From the NCBI GenBank assembly GCA_001599355.1, contig BCGQ01000009.1:186001-250000 (forward strand): 64,000 nucleotides of DNA, written 5' to 3'. The stretch is from Nakazawaea peltata (taxonomy: Eukaryota; Ascomycota; Pichiomycetes; Alaninales; Pachysolenaceae). The position numbers and the translations under genes were made by a program. Below are positions 50,101 through 59,108 of this stretch, in pieces; the first letter of the stretch is position 1, and every line of letters begins with the position of its first letter. The notes beneath the pieces were generated by a model. It ran no database searches. It was not told the DNA's origin and worked only from the letters and a program-made list of their open reading frames with translations.

Positions 50101-50874
50101 ATGCAATTGAGTAATAACATACTAATTTTGTGTGCTTTAGGTTTAACCGAGGCCCATTTTAGAATCCCATACCCAGGAGAAAGAAATGCTACTAATTGGG
50201 ACACCCAGCACGAATCCCCTTGTGGTGGTGCAAATCAAGTTGTCACCCCCCAATTTGAGTGGAATCCTGATGGATCCCCTTTGGGTTTAACAATGCATCA
50301 TTCATTGAGTATTGGTGGCATTTACTTTTGTCCTAGTGAGAGTTGTACTACTAATGATGACTTCAATGTTACGTTGTATGAGTCGTTTGATGTTGATGGA
50401 GCTGGAAATTTCTGTATTTCTGCTCTTGACATTCCGTACGATATTGGAACTGTTGGCACTATCCAAGTAGTTACTGCTAATCTGGGAGACTCTCTTGGGG
50501 AGTACGAGGAGTTCTTTAATTGTGTTGATATTGTTATAAGTGAGGATGGTCCTTCTTATAATGGTAGTCAATGTACTAATTCATCTGATGTGACTATCAC
50601 CGAGTATGATGTCGATAGTAATAGAGTGTACAATGCTACGAATATCAGTGCTCTCAATTCTTACTATTTGGAAGAGCAGGCTACAGCCAGTTCTACTGTT
50701 ACCAGTGCCAGTTCGCTTCTGAACAGTTCGGTTTCTATGACCATGACAAATAGTAATGCAAGCCAAGGAAGTGGAAATAGTTCTAATTCTTCTTCAACCT
50801 CAACAGCCGGTGCTGCTCATCTATCAACTTGGATGGGCTCAATTATTCTGATGCTGATCTTATTGATTATGTAA
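50101..50874 (+). CDS. GPI-anchored Bim1/X325-like copper-site protein
   Basis: A 257-residue secreted protein. The signal peptide ends at Ala18, leaving His19 as the mature N terminus (HFRIPYPGERNATNWDT), followed by PCGG. An N-terminal His followed by a P-x-x-R stretch and PCGG is typical of the X325 (LPMO-like) family, which includes the Cryptococcus copper-acquisition factor Bim1 and uses this His for copper. Another His pair lies in LTMHHSLS and several Asp are candidates for the third ligand. Four to six Cys can form disulfides. Residues about 190-240 are Ser/Thr-rich with many N-glycosylation sites and the C terminus is hydrophobic, indicating a GPI anchor. Likely at the plasma membrane or cell wall; role in copper uptake is inferred. 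Confidence 0.75.
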   Translation: MQLSNNILILCALGLTEAHFRIPYPGERNATNWDTQHESPCGGANQVVTPQFEWNPDGSPLGLTMHHSLSIGGIYFCPSESCTTNDDFNVTLYESFDVDGAGNFCISALDIPYDIGTVGTIQVVTANLGDSLGEYEEFFNCVDIVISEDGPSYNGSQCTNSSDVTITEYDVDSNRVYNATNISALNSYYLEEQATASSTVTSASSLLNSSVSMTMTNSNASQGSGNSSNSSSTSTAGAAHLSTWMGSIILMLILLIM

Positions 50875-51031
50875 TAAAAAATATGATAAGTAAACTTTAA
50901 TTAGGGGCGTAACCCAAAGTGGACAATAAATAATTCTTTTCGACAGATGAGACGAGGATCTAAGACAAAATTTCATTCCTTCTTATGACAATAGCGTCGG
51001 AGTGTCTACGTTCGCTAGTGAGGATAATCTC

Positions 51032-51077
51032 AATGAACATTGAATGAACATCCTGAATGAACATCCTGAATGAACAT
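51032..51077. repeat. AATGAACAT tandem repeat, four copies
   Basis: AATGAACAT at 51032, 51043, 51056 and 51069; the last three are spaced by exactly 13 bases with a shared TCCTG linker. Confidence 0.75.
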
Positions 51078-51118
51078 CATTGTAAAGATCCCCTCGGTAA
51101 GTCCCAACAGCCGTAGTT

Positions 51119-51192
51119 TGCCCATGTGCGTGCCCTTTGAAGGGACTAAATTTCCCTCACAAATCCTAATTGGGAAATTAGACACATGGGCA
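51119..51192. repeat. nested inverted repeats, three-helix-junction potential
   Basis: TGCCCATGTG (51119-51128) is perfectly complementary to CACATGGGCA (51183-51192). Between them lie CCCT-TTGA-AGGG (51133-51144) and AATTTCCC (51149-51156) pairing with GGGAAATT (51172-51179). The 74 bases could fold as one closing stem with two arms. It lacks tRNA landmarks. Could be a small RNA, a miniature element relic or a cruciform. Confidence 0.55.
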
Positions 51193-51550
51193 GATACCAA
51201 AAATAGAAAAGTATTTTTAGGGAAAGGCCAAGATTTGGGGCAGCAGTATGGGCATGCCCAGAATATGCCCATGGTACCAAATGCTTGGGGACTGGACCCC
51301 GATGGTCTACTGCAGATGGTCTGCTGCAGATCAATAGGGCTTTCTAATATGCTGTCTAAGACGCACAAAATGGCTTAGAATGCCATCCCGAGATTATTGC
51401 AGCTCTCTTTTCTTTTCCGAAATTTGATGGGACTTATCCTTGCACTCTAAGGGATATAAATAGCCGCTGGATCCTGAGCCATCCAGAGAATTGCATTCAT
51501 AGAGGCATTGCTGAAATAGTGGTAGAAAAGGCACCGATTTTGAGGCTAAA

Positions 51551-52831
51551 ATGAAGTTTCTGAGCGTTTTAGGGGCATTACTGAGTGCTAGTATGGTGAT
51601 GCTGTTACCAAAGGAGAATGAGGTCAAAATTAAGGGATCCAATGACGCCATTGAGTTCATGGTGGACTTATTTGTAGGATATCATCATTCTACAGAGGGA
51701 GGAGAGCAGTACTCTCTTATTTCACTGGTTCAAACTCTTCGTGTGGACAAAGACACATTGGTTCAGAAGCTGAACTTAGATAATGACGAGGCAACTTTTG
51801 ATCAATTGACCAATTATGTCTCTAAACATATCAAGACTAAGGATATGATCAATCTTTTCCTTGGGCAGAACAATTTCGATAAGTCATTATCGGAGTATGA
51901 ATCGTTCGATATATATGATCAGACTCACGGGAACCAAGATGAGACTGTGAGGATTTCCATGCAACATTACCATTCCCATTTGAAGTTTGCCTATGCCCTT
52001 CTCCCATTCTATTCTGTCATTGCACTTTGTAGTTTGGTGTTGTTCTTCTATAGACATAGACTTGAAGCTTTCAAGCAGTACTATTTCTCCAAGACAAGTA
52101 AACTGTTGATGGGGTTCTTGACCTTCAAGTTAATCTATGATTCGGCTTATTGGGGGTACTTGTTGCTGTACAATTTCTTTGGGATGTTCCAGAAGAATGG
52201 GGCTCTTAGTTATTTGTTCTTGGTGGCAGACCAGGTGGTCAATTTGGCTATTTTTCATATGGTGATCTCGATGTTTGTCCAGGGATACTTGACTATGTCC
52301 AATGACAGATGGCTTTTGGTACATAAGAGCTCGTTGGTGATCAGTTTCTTGTACTTCCTCTCGGTGTCATGTATCTCATTATACTTGGGGATCATTTATG
52401 ATGGGTTTACGCAGGAATTCAATGATCCTCTTTTGGATTATGTGGTCAAGATCAACGATAAGACTTTTGACTTGGGTTATTTCATGCTTGTGACTATCAT
52501 CTTGATGCGGTTGACCATTCTGGTGCTCGTTGCTAAGTCATTCTACTCCAGCTACAGAAGCTATGGAAGTGACTCCAGGTTTAGATACAGTTTTTTACTT
52601 GTAAGTTTCGTTTATATCTTTTCAGGGTACGTTAGATTCCCAGTATTCTACGATTTGGAACAATTCTTGACCTTGACCAAACATGAATTGATTGGACTGG
52701 GTCAGCTGGCTACCTGGAATTACTATGTACCTTCAATGCCGGTCCCAGAGATCTTTTATATTCTTGGAGCTTGTCGTTTGATTTATGTCTGGAGAGAAAA
52801 GACCAATAAGAGAGAAGATGATTTCAATTAG
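51551..52831 (+). CDS. seven-membrane-segment protein, function unknown
   Basis: A 426-residue protein with an N-terminal signal peptide (about residues 1-20), a 125-residue extracytoplasmic domain without Cys pairs, and seven hydrophobic segments at about 138-160, 180-205, 218-245, 255-278, 300-325, 340-357 and 380-400, ending in a short charged tail (TNKREDDFN). The layout of signal peptide, luminal domain and seven helices is like the Lung_7-TM_R/Ptm1 and related GPCR-like families of secretory membranes, but I see no defining motif. TATAAATA lies 90 bases before the ATG. Convergent with the phosphatase gene, with 30 bases between stops. Confidence 0.75.
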   Translation: MKFLSVLGALLSASMVMLLPKENEVKIKGSNDAIEFMVDLFVGYHHSTEGGEQYSLISLVQTLRVDKDTLVQKLNLDNDEATFDQLTNYVSKHIKTKDMINLFLGQNNFDKSLSEYESFDIYDQTHGNQDETVRISMQHYHSHLKFAYALLPFYSVIALCSLVLFFYRHRLEAFKQYYFSKTSKLLMGFLTFKLIYDSAYWGYLLLYNFFGMFQKNGALSYLFLVADQVVNLAIFHMVISMFVQGYLTMSNDRWLLVHKSSLVISFLYFLSVSCISLYLGIIYDGFTQEFNDPLLDYVVKINDKTFDLGYFMLVTIILMRLTILVLVAKSFYSSYRSYGSDSRFRYSFLLVSFVYIFSGYVRFPVFYDLEQFLTLTKHELIGLGQLATWNYYVPSMPVPEIFYILGACRLIYVWREKTNKREDDFN

Positions 52832-52861
52832 ATAAATTATTAATATTAAATGCAGGATTAG

Positions 52862-53983
52862 TTAGTCGTTTTTGATGACACGAGCGATGGTGATGGAGAT
52901 ATCGTCCATTTTACCACCTGTGATGTAGGTACCTTTGAATTCGTTAACCTTCTCTATGTATGGACTAATGATATGAGAGTCTAAGGCACTTTCTTTGGCT
53001 TGATAGACGAGGAAATCGGCCAATTCTTGTAAAGATGAGCCTTTTTGGAGTAGGAATTCATGAGTATAGGCTTCTATTTCTTCTACCCATAAGTTATCGA
53101 CGATCCCATCGGTACAGAGGATGATTATGTCACCTTGTTGGAGATCGACAGTATCAAACCACAGCATTTCAGACGGAACTTTGTGTTTCATGTAGCTATT
53201 AGTACCTATTTGGCGAGGACAGAGAGGTGCGTCCATTTGGACTTGATTCTCGTAGCAAATACGGCCATCACGGAATATGAAGAGCTTGGAATCTCCAATA
53301 CTGATGACTCGAAGTTTGTCGTCCATAATAACAGCGACTAACATGGTGGAAGAACCTTGTAAATTCTCATCGTTCATGAGCCGGACGGTTCTATTGAAGG
53401 AGTCATCGAGTAAATATGAGATATCCTCGGCAGAGATGGTTTTAGGAGCTATCTTGTTCTTGAATTTGGTCACGTTGCGGTTCATTGTTTCGAGATTAGA
53501 ACGAGCCCAGAGACCAGCGTCCTTTTCTGGGCCCCATTCTGAGATTCCGTCGGCACATGCGAGCATAGAGACTGAGCAGAGCATTGCATCGTCACCGGCA
53601 CGCAGTGAGATCGTGTCATTGGGTGATCCTACAGGTCTTCGGCGTGGCATAAGGGCCAGGATTTGGGTGTTCTCGGTGATTTCAGTGAGGGAATCGATCA
53701 TTGGCAGTCTTCCATGATGGACATAGGTGGCAAAATTGTACTCGAACTTGTAAGTGTCGTTGTACTTGAAGCGGGGATCTTTGGATCGGGAGGTTGTCAA
53801 GGGTTTAGTCTCTTCTGGGGACTTTTGGCGTCGATCATCGAACCTTCTTTCACGTTTGGGATGATTTGACGGAGGAGACTGAGTTGAGAGGGGTCTTGAG
53901 AAGGGCAAAAGCGGCGAAAATTTGATATTTCTTGGAAATATCAGGTGTCTTAGCGGTGGAGATCTGATCAGGAGTAGTTTCAT
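52862..53983 (-). CDS. PTC7: mitochondrial PP2C phosphatase, Ptc7-like
   Basis: A 373-residue PPM/PP2C-family Ser/Thr phosphatase (yeast 343). Ptc7 works in mitochondria and activates coenzyme Q synthesis by dephosphorylating Coq7. Residues 1-40 are rich in Arg, Lys, Leu and Ser without acids, a typical presequence. Metal-binding and catalytic motifs: AGDDAMLCSV, ACADGISEWG, GSSTMLVAV, IGDSKLFIF, CTDGIVDNL and GGKMDDISI. Yeast PTC7 has an alternatively spliced intron that codes for a membrane segment; here the frame is continuous and has no obvious membrane segment, so only the matrix form is predicted. Confidence 0.9.
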   Translation of the reverse strand: MKLLLIRSPPLRHLIFPRNIKFSPLLPFSRPLSTQSPPSNHPKRERRFDDRRQKSPEETKPLTTSRSKDPRFKYNDTYKFEYNFATYVHHGRLPMIDSLTEITENTQILALMPRRRPVGSPNDTISLRAGDDAMLCSVSMLACADGISEWGPEKDAGLWARSNLETMNRNVTKFKNKIAPKTISAEDISYLLDDSFNRTVRLMNDENLQGSSTMLVAVIMDDKLRVISIGDSKLFIFRDGRICYENQVQMDAPLCPRQIGTNSYMKHKVPSEMLWFDTVDLQQGDIIILCTDGIVDNLWVEEIEAYTHEFLLQKGSSLQELADFLVYQAKESALDSHIISPYIEKVNEFKGTYITGGKMDDISITIARVIKND

Positions 53984-54501
53984 GACTCCAAATCGTGTAT
54001 AGATCTGTATAGATGAGGTGTGATTTATCAGGTGGTTTAAAGAAAGATGGGGTGTAAAGTTTTTTCCGAGGGAAAATGTGGTGAGAGATGAGGAAATTGT
54101 AGAGGGGGGAGTTTGGGGAAGAGGTGGAGAGGTTGAGAGGTTGAGAGACCTGGTTAATAACTGTTATGGACTATGTGTATCAGCAAATTCAGGTCAAACC
54201 AAATGAACCAATACCTAACAGAACAATAATCTAGACTCTTGTCATTAATATAGGGGGTGTTAGTGTCGTGCGCAGAGTCAGTTTTTGGTCATTTCCGCAG
54301 TCAGTCAGTCACTGTGTGCGCAGGGTTTAAATTTCAATACTTGAAGCGTGTGAATGCCAGACATTCCCAATTAGGCAATTGCCGCACTGATAAGATACCG
54401 ATTTCCAATCTGGGAAGCGACAGTGTCACTATGCCGATGACTTGAATATAAATAAGACAGATCTTCCCAGTTTAATTGCGAATCCCAAAACACCTCAACA
54501 A
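53984..54501. promoter_or_regulatory. divergent promoter, PTC7 / dioxygenase
   Basis: 518 bases. Two Mcm1-like sites precede the dioxygenase gene: CCCAATTAGG at 54366-54375 and TTTCCAATCTGGGAA at 54402-54416. TATAAATA at 54446-54453 is a likely TATA box 56 bases before the ATG. The remainder is AT-rich; no gene seen. Confidence 0.5.
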
Positions 54502-55641
54502 ATGCCATCTACAGACGTACTCAACGGGAATACCCATAAATTGGTATCCCCAGAAGTTTATGAAAAGAATGTTTTACCTTTGTACGAACAACTTGCAAAT
54601 GTTCCTGAAAATGTCACTTTTGATCCGGAGATCCATTTGCTGGTGAAGCCGGAGGATTTGGAGAATGTCAAGACTTACACTTTAGAAGAGTTTGGGATTG
54701 TAGATGAGCCTCGTGCTGTTAATGAATTTGCACTGGCCGATCCTTTCCCCGTTTTCACCGAAGAAGCCATCGATATCATGAGGAAAGAACTTTTCAACAG
54801 AGACATCTTTCTTAAGTATGCCAGACAGGCTAACTTATCATCGAGTGGTATGGATGTGCAAATTGGTGGATACAAAGAGGCATGTCCATTTTGTTATGCT
54901 GCCAATTCTCATCCTAAGACCATGGAATTATTCGAGAAAATTATCGGATTCCCTGTCAAGACTATGATGGATTATGAAGTTGGTCATGTTAATTTGGGAT
55001 TGAAGAGTCCAGAGAAGGTGGCCGAAGAAGTGGCCAATAAAGATGCTATTATTGAAAGTACTGCCAAGTTCCTTGCTGGTGATGATAGTGCCGTCGATGC
55101 TGTAGTATCTTGGCATAAAGATTCCAATCCATACACTGCAGTGATCATGTTATCCCCAACTGATAAAATGGTTGGAGGAGAGACAGCCATCACATTGGGA
55201 TCTGGAAAAATTATTACTACGAAACCTATTCCAAAAGGATGGTGTGGAATGATTCAAGCAGGAGCAATGAGACATTTGGCTCTTTTACCTTTCTGTGTCA
55301 CTGAAAGATGTGCAATTGCCAATGCTATTGTTCCAGCAGACCCACTTATGAAAGATGTCAATGTGATTACATCTATAAAGCCAAGTGTATTACATCGTAG
55401 TCGTTTTAATGAGTTTTATCCTGACTGGGTTTCATCCAGAATGGATACTTTAATTGCTAGACTGGCTCATTTGAAGAAACAAGTCAAAGAGAAGGAACTG
55501 CTGGGTGAACAATTTGATCAACTCGAAACTATTAGATATTTGAAGGATATGATTACTTATTGTAATAATACTTTTAGGGAATTTGAGGCTATTGATGAGG
55601 GACTTGAGACGGTAGTTGAGGAGGGGATTAGATATGTTTAG
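54502..55641 (+). CDS. Fe(II)/2-oxoglutarate-dependent dioxygenase, uncharacterised
   Basis: A 379-residue fungal dioxygenase of the double-stranded beta-helix type. The facial triad appears as His205-x-Asp207 (WHKDSNPY) and His258 (MRHLALLPF); the following Arg-containing segment (TERCAIANA) may bind 2-oxoglutarate. A conserved Cys pair CPFC lies near residue 131, and the N-terminal 120 residues and C-terminal helices are outside the catalytic core. The substrate is unknown; there is no signal peptide or targeting signal, so it is probably cytosolic. ATG 54502 is chosen because a TATA box lies 56 bases before it and the longer frame starts only with TTG. Confidence 0.8.
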   Translation: MPSTDVLNGNTHKLVSPEVYEKNVLPLYEQLANVPENVTFDPEIHLLVKPEDLENVKTYTLEEFGIVDEPRAVNEFALADPFPVFTEEAIDIMRKELFNRDIFLKYARQANLSSSGMDVQIGGYKEACPFCYAANSHPKTMELFEKIIGFPVKTMMDYEVGHVNLGLKSPEKVAEEVANKDAIIESTAKFLAGDDSAVDAVVSWHKDSNPYTAVIMLSPTDKMVGGETAITLGSGKIITTKPIPKGWCGMIQAGAMRHLALLPFCVTERCAIANAIVPADPLMKDVNVITSIKPSVLHRSRFNEFYPDWVSSRMDTLIARLAHLKKQVKEKELLGEQFDQLETIRYLKDMITYCNNTFREFEAIDEGLETVVEEGIRYV

Positions 55642-55747
55642 GAGTGATGAGAAGTGTCTAGAAGTGAAATAAAATTGGGGGAACTAACATCGGATATATA
55701 TTACCTAATTAAGTAATTAATAAGCTATTCTCGTTAATCTGTAATTT

Positions 55748-55822
55748 CCTGAAATGGAATTGAGATTATGCACACGACTATTATACCAATTTCGCCAGTT
55801 TCACACGACCAAACAAACGCGT
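55748..55822. promoter_or_regulatory. Mcm1-like and MCB boxes upstream of CDC45
   Basis: TTTCCTGAAATGGAA (CC-N6-GG at 55748-55757) resembles an early-cell-cycle box, and ACGCGT at 55817-55822 is a perfect MCB, 87 bases before the CDC45 ATG. A further CGCG follows two bases later. Confidence 0.6.
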
Positions 55823-55908
55823 CGCGATTTAAAGTATTTCAGATGAGCTAAAACTCTTAGAGACCAGTTCAAAACGGGCACTTACAGGTTGACTCAGGTA
55901 ATGTTAAG

Positions 55909-57936
55909 ATGTACCTAACTCCATCTCAATTTTCACTGACTTTTGACTCGATCAAATCGTCTTCTCTCTCACATTCATCCTGTAAACTCGTCATCTTCGC
56001 ATCATGTTTGAACATTGATTCGATTTGTGCCTCCAAAATCCTCTCAGCATTGTTGAAGAAGCATTTGATATCGTTCCAGTTGATCCCGATAGTCGGATAC
56101 ACCGACTTGAAGGCTAAGATGAGCAAGCTCGACTTCGATGTGACCAATGTCATCTTGTTAGGTTGTGGAGCCATGATTGATTTGGAGAGTTTCTTGGAGG
56201 TTGATGCTAATGAGTACCTTGAGCAAGGGGATGATGGGGAATTGAAGGTGAGGAGGAAGATCTATGTCATTGATGGTCATAAGCCATGGAATCTTGACAA
56301 TATATTTGGATCTCAGATTATTCATTGTTTTGATGATGGGATGATTGAGAATGAATTGGGGGAAGAGAAGAGACTGTATGAAGTTTTGATAGATATTGAT
56401 AGTGATGAGGAGGAGGGGGATGATGATGAGGGAGAAGAAGAAGAAGAAGAAGGAGGGAAAGACCACGGAATTGAAGTACTGACTGACGATGATAATGACT
56501 CCGATGGTGATCAGGAAATCGATCTCGAATCTTCTCTTAATCGTAAAAGAAACTCACCACCATCACAATCGAAATCAAAAAGACGTAGACTCATTGACGA
56601 GAATGAGAAAATCATCGAACAATATTACAACCTGGGAACAACTATCGTCACCTCTATCTCGTTACAAATTTATATCTTAATCTCGATGATCGGAGAAACC
56701 AATATTGAATACCTTTGGTTCACTGTCATTGGAACCACTTCATTGATGCAACAATATCCAAGAATATACTCAACAATAGTGCCAGTATTGAAAGAAGAGG
56801 TGACCAGATTGGAAATTTCGGGAAATCTGGCCCGAACTTCCGACTCAAACCTGTTGAAAATCGAACAAGACTATGCCTTGTTCCTTCTAAGACATTGGGA
56901 TTTGTATAATTCGTTTTTCTATTCGAATTTTGTCAACTCCAAGTTGTTATTGTATACTAATGATGGTAAGCGGAATTTGAATAAGTTGTTTGCGAAGATG
57001 GGTATCTCATTATCATCACTGAACCAGAATTGGAACTATCTTGATATCGATTTGAAGAAGAAACTCCCTCAGATTTTCAATAAATACTTGAAATTGTACG
57101 ATTTGGATGGGTTGATCAAGGAAGGATTTATCAGAAGTTATGGGTACAAGGGAGATATATCAGCTAATGAATTTGTAGAGGCATTGACTGCGTTGTTGGA
57201 GTTCAATGATAATGTGCGGAAACCATCAAGAGGAGCGGTGCCGGAAGTAGAGAAAGTTGTAGAGAATGAGGATGAAGATGAGTTAATGAAATTGATAGAA
57301 CAAAGAGAAGCTCAATTTGTCACTAATTTCTGGAAATCTTTTGATGCTTTGACTCAATTTGATATCATCACCAGAGGGTTGAAAATTGCCAAATGGCAGC
57401 AGAAGTTGATCTTTGATAAAGGTTTTGAGATCTTTGAGAAGCGGATGATGAAGAATTTGAGAGTATTTAGACTTGTAGTATTAAAAGATGATATTCTGTT
57501 GAATTCTTCCAGTCTTCGAAATGAGACAGATGAAGATATTAAGAATTTCCAAGGGGGACGATTCTTCCAGAACCCATTAATGTTATCGAAATTGGGCCAT
57601 TGGCTTTTAGAATGTTGTGCCGAGATCGATAACAGTAACTTGCCATTAATTATTGCTGCTTTGGACGTAGAAACCGATACCTATTTAGTTTGTGGATTAT
57701 CTCCTCTTAATGGTAAAAAAGATGACGATGAAGACGAAGAAGAACTTGATGAAGATGATATAGCATCGAAGGATAAGAAAGATGAGAGACTGAGGATCAA
57801 TAAATTCTCTCTCAGTTTCCAGAAAATCATTTCTACAAGTACTATTGCTGCCAAGATCGACAGCTTTGAAGGAAGTGTGATTACGATCAAGAGGAATGAT
57901 TTATCTCCATTTTTAGAGCAATTATGTGCTGTTTAA
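55909..57936 (+). CDS. CDC45: replication initiation factor Cdc45
   Basis: A 675-residue protein (yeast 650) of the DHH/RecJ-like family. With Mcm2-7 and GINS it forms the CMG helicase that opens replication forks. The N-terminal core is conserved: LVIFASCLNIDSICASKIL, IPIVGYTDL, GCGAMIDLE and YVIDGHKPWNLDN, where the aspartates of the DHH fold are degenerate as in other Cdc45 proteins. Residues about 163-205 form a long acidic loop (Asp/Glu/Gly repeats), followed by KSKRRR, a likely nuclear signal. The C-terminal part carries WNYLDIDLKKKLP and LGHWLLECCAEI. Its stop overlaps the SET6 stop. Confidence 0.95.
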   Translation: MYLTPSQFSLTFDSIKSSSLSHSSCKLVIFASCLNIDSICASKILSALLKKHLISFQLIPIVGYTDLKAKMSKLDFDVTNVILLGCGAMIDLESFLEVDANEYLEQGDDGELKVRRKIYVIDGHKPWNLDNIFGSQIIHCFDDGMIENELGEEKRLYEVLIDIDSDEEEGDDDEGEEEEEEGGKDHGIEVLTDDDNDSDGDQEIDLESSLNRKRNSPPSQSKSKRRRLIDENEKIIEQYYNLGTTIVTSISLQIYILISMIGETNIEYLWFTVIGTTSLMQQYPRIYSTIVPVLKEEVTRLEISGNLARTSDSNLLKIEQDYALFLLRHWDLYNSFFYSNFVNSKLLLYTNDGKRNLNKLFAKMGISLSSLNQNWNYLDIDLKKKLPQIFNKYLKLYDLDGLIKEGFIRSYGYKGDISANEFVEALTALLEFNDNVRKPSRGAVPEVEKVVENEDEDELMKLIEQREAQFVTNFWKSFDALTQFDIITRGLKIAKWQQKLIFDKGFEIFEKRMMKNLRVFRLVVLKDDILLNSSSLRNETDEDIKNFQGGRFFQNPLMLSKLGHWLLECCAEIDNSNLPLIIAALDVETDTYLVCGLSPLNGKKDDDEDEEELDEDDIASKDKKDERLRINKFSLSFQKIISTSTIAAKIDSFEGSVITIKRNDLSPFLEQLCAV

Positions 57937-58946
57937 TGTAATTTATTAATTTCTAATTCACATCTTGTACATTTACAATCGAAGAACCAGTCTTTTAGCA
58001 GTAGTCTCCGGACGTCAACGTTGTCGTTCAAGAGATTTCCGTAGTTGATATGCATTTCTGAACCTGAGGGGATGTCTTTGATGGCTTGGAATTTCATCGA
58101 TGATCCCTGACGAATTTTCTTTAAATTTGGATCACAAGAATGGTTGAAAAATGAAGCTGAGGGGTAAAGACTGAACCCTAGGTATTCTTGGTATTCATCA
58201 CCGGTTTGAGGAGACCAAATTCCAAAGGCATTCCCGTTCTCTTTCCCGAGGGAATTCCTAATGAACTGAAAGGTTATGAGCCCACGCAATTGTGGGGGGA
58301 ATGTTAGGAACAGAATTTTAAATACTGAAATTGAAGTTGAGAGCATTTGGGGATACTTGATTGTCTTCTCGTACTCATTTGATTGTAAAATATCGAGACA
58401 TTCCAATTCCTCAACTCTTTTGGACCGAAAGATCTCATAACATAGACTGGCTATATATTTTAACTCGATATAAATGTCTTGATCTATAGATTTGGGTATG
58501 AATTTGAGTCTTTTGGAGGGTTTAGAGGGTAATTGATCCACCCATTGAGATAAGCTACTCCATTTTGTATCAATAAGTTCTCTGGTCAAAGCTTCATCTC
58601 CACTATCTACAGGTTCTCCGACCTCAAATCCTTCGATATCCAAAAGTACAGTCTGTAAGATTTGGTCGTCGTCATATTTCTCGAACAGATCTTTACATTC
58701 TTCCGAACAGAAGTATAAAGATTGTTTCCCATTCTTCGCGGATATCCTGGTTTTCATATTTCGTCCATTGTCATAGTGGAAACACCATAAACACACCTCT
58801 TTTCTGAACTCTTTGGCAATTGAAAAACCTAAAGGTCTGTCAGATTGCCAAACTGCTTCTCCTTTTGAGATATTTCGTACGGCAAAACACCCTCTTCCAC
58901 CATATGAGGTCTCCTTGACTTCATATACCCTATTTTCCACACTCAT
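57933..58946 (-). CDS. SET6: SET-domain protein Set6 (SMYD-like)
   Basis: A 337-residue protein (yeast 373). A SET domain is split by a MYND-like zinc module (CLWCFHY, then CSEECKDLF), the arrangement of SMYD lysine methyltransferases. N-terminal GGRGCFAVRNISKGE, then NHSCDPN near residue 270 and INYGNLL (cofactor and substrate loops), then the post-SET Cys cluster CKCTRC. The target is unknown. Its TAA (57933-57935) and the CDC45 TAA (57934-57936) overlap on opposite strands. Confidence 0.88.
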   Translation of the reverse strand: MSVENRVYEVKETSYGGRGCFAVRNISKGEAVWQSDRPLGFSIAKEFRKEVCLWCFHYDNGRNMKTRISAKNGKQSLYFCSEECKDLFEKYDDDQILQTVLLDIEGFEVGEPVDSGDEALTRELIDTKWSSLSQWVDQLPSKPSKRLKFIPKSIDQDIYIELKYIASLCYEIFRSKRVEELECLDILQSNEYEKTIKYPQMLSTSISVFKILFLTFPPQLRGLITFQFIRNSLGKENGNAFGIWSPQTGDEYQEYLGFSLYPSASFFNHSCDPNLKKIRQGSSMKFQAIKDIPSGSEMHINYGNLLNDNVDVRRLLLKDWFFDCKCTRCELEINKLH

Positions 58947-59108
58947 TCCCCCTATGTTTCCCCCAATTTCATCTACGTCTTACAAAGTATCACCCAGGTG
59001 ATGAGCTTCTCAGATTAAAGTTTTTTTTTTATTTTTTTATTTTCCTCTTAAGGTTTTTTTATTATTTAAAAAATTAAGACTGTGCTTTGCATTGGGGGTA
59101 ACTAAAGA
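58947..59108. promoter_or_regulatory. SET6 upstream region, T-rich
   Basis: 162 bases. Long T runs at 59022-59040 and 59054-59061 form a poly(dA:dT) element between SET6 and the oxidase gene; it can serve as promoter for SET6 and 3' end for its neighbour. Confidence 0.4.

Larger units (their letters stand above)
50875..51550. promoter_or_regulatory. 676-base gap with tandem and inverted repeats
   Basis: Holds AATGAACAT repeats at 51032-51077, a three-helix inverted-repeat element at 51119-51192, a GGTCTACTGCAGAT/GGTCTGCTGCAGAT duplication at 51302-51331, and TATAAATA at 51455-51462, about 90 bases before the next ATG. No convincing gene; a 102-codon frame across the repeats is not protein-like. 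Confidence 0.6.

Noticed and set aside
51119-51192. tRNA gene
   Set aside because: Length fits, but the closing stem is 10 bp and there is no T-loop GGTTCGA-type box or plausible anticodon arm.
51070-51378. 102-codon frame over the repeat region
   Set aside because: Spans tandem and inverted repeats, has no recognisable domain, and an equally long frame exists on the other strand.
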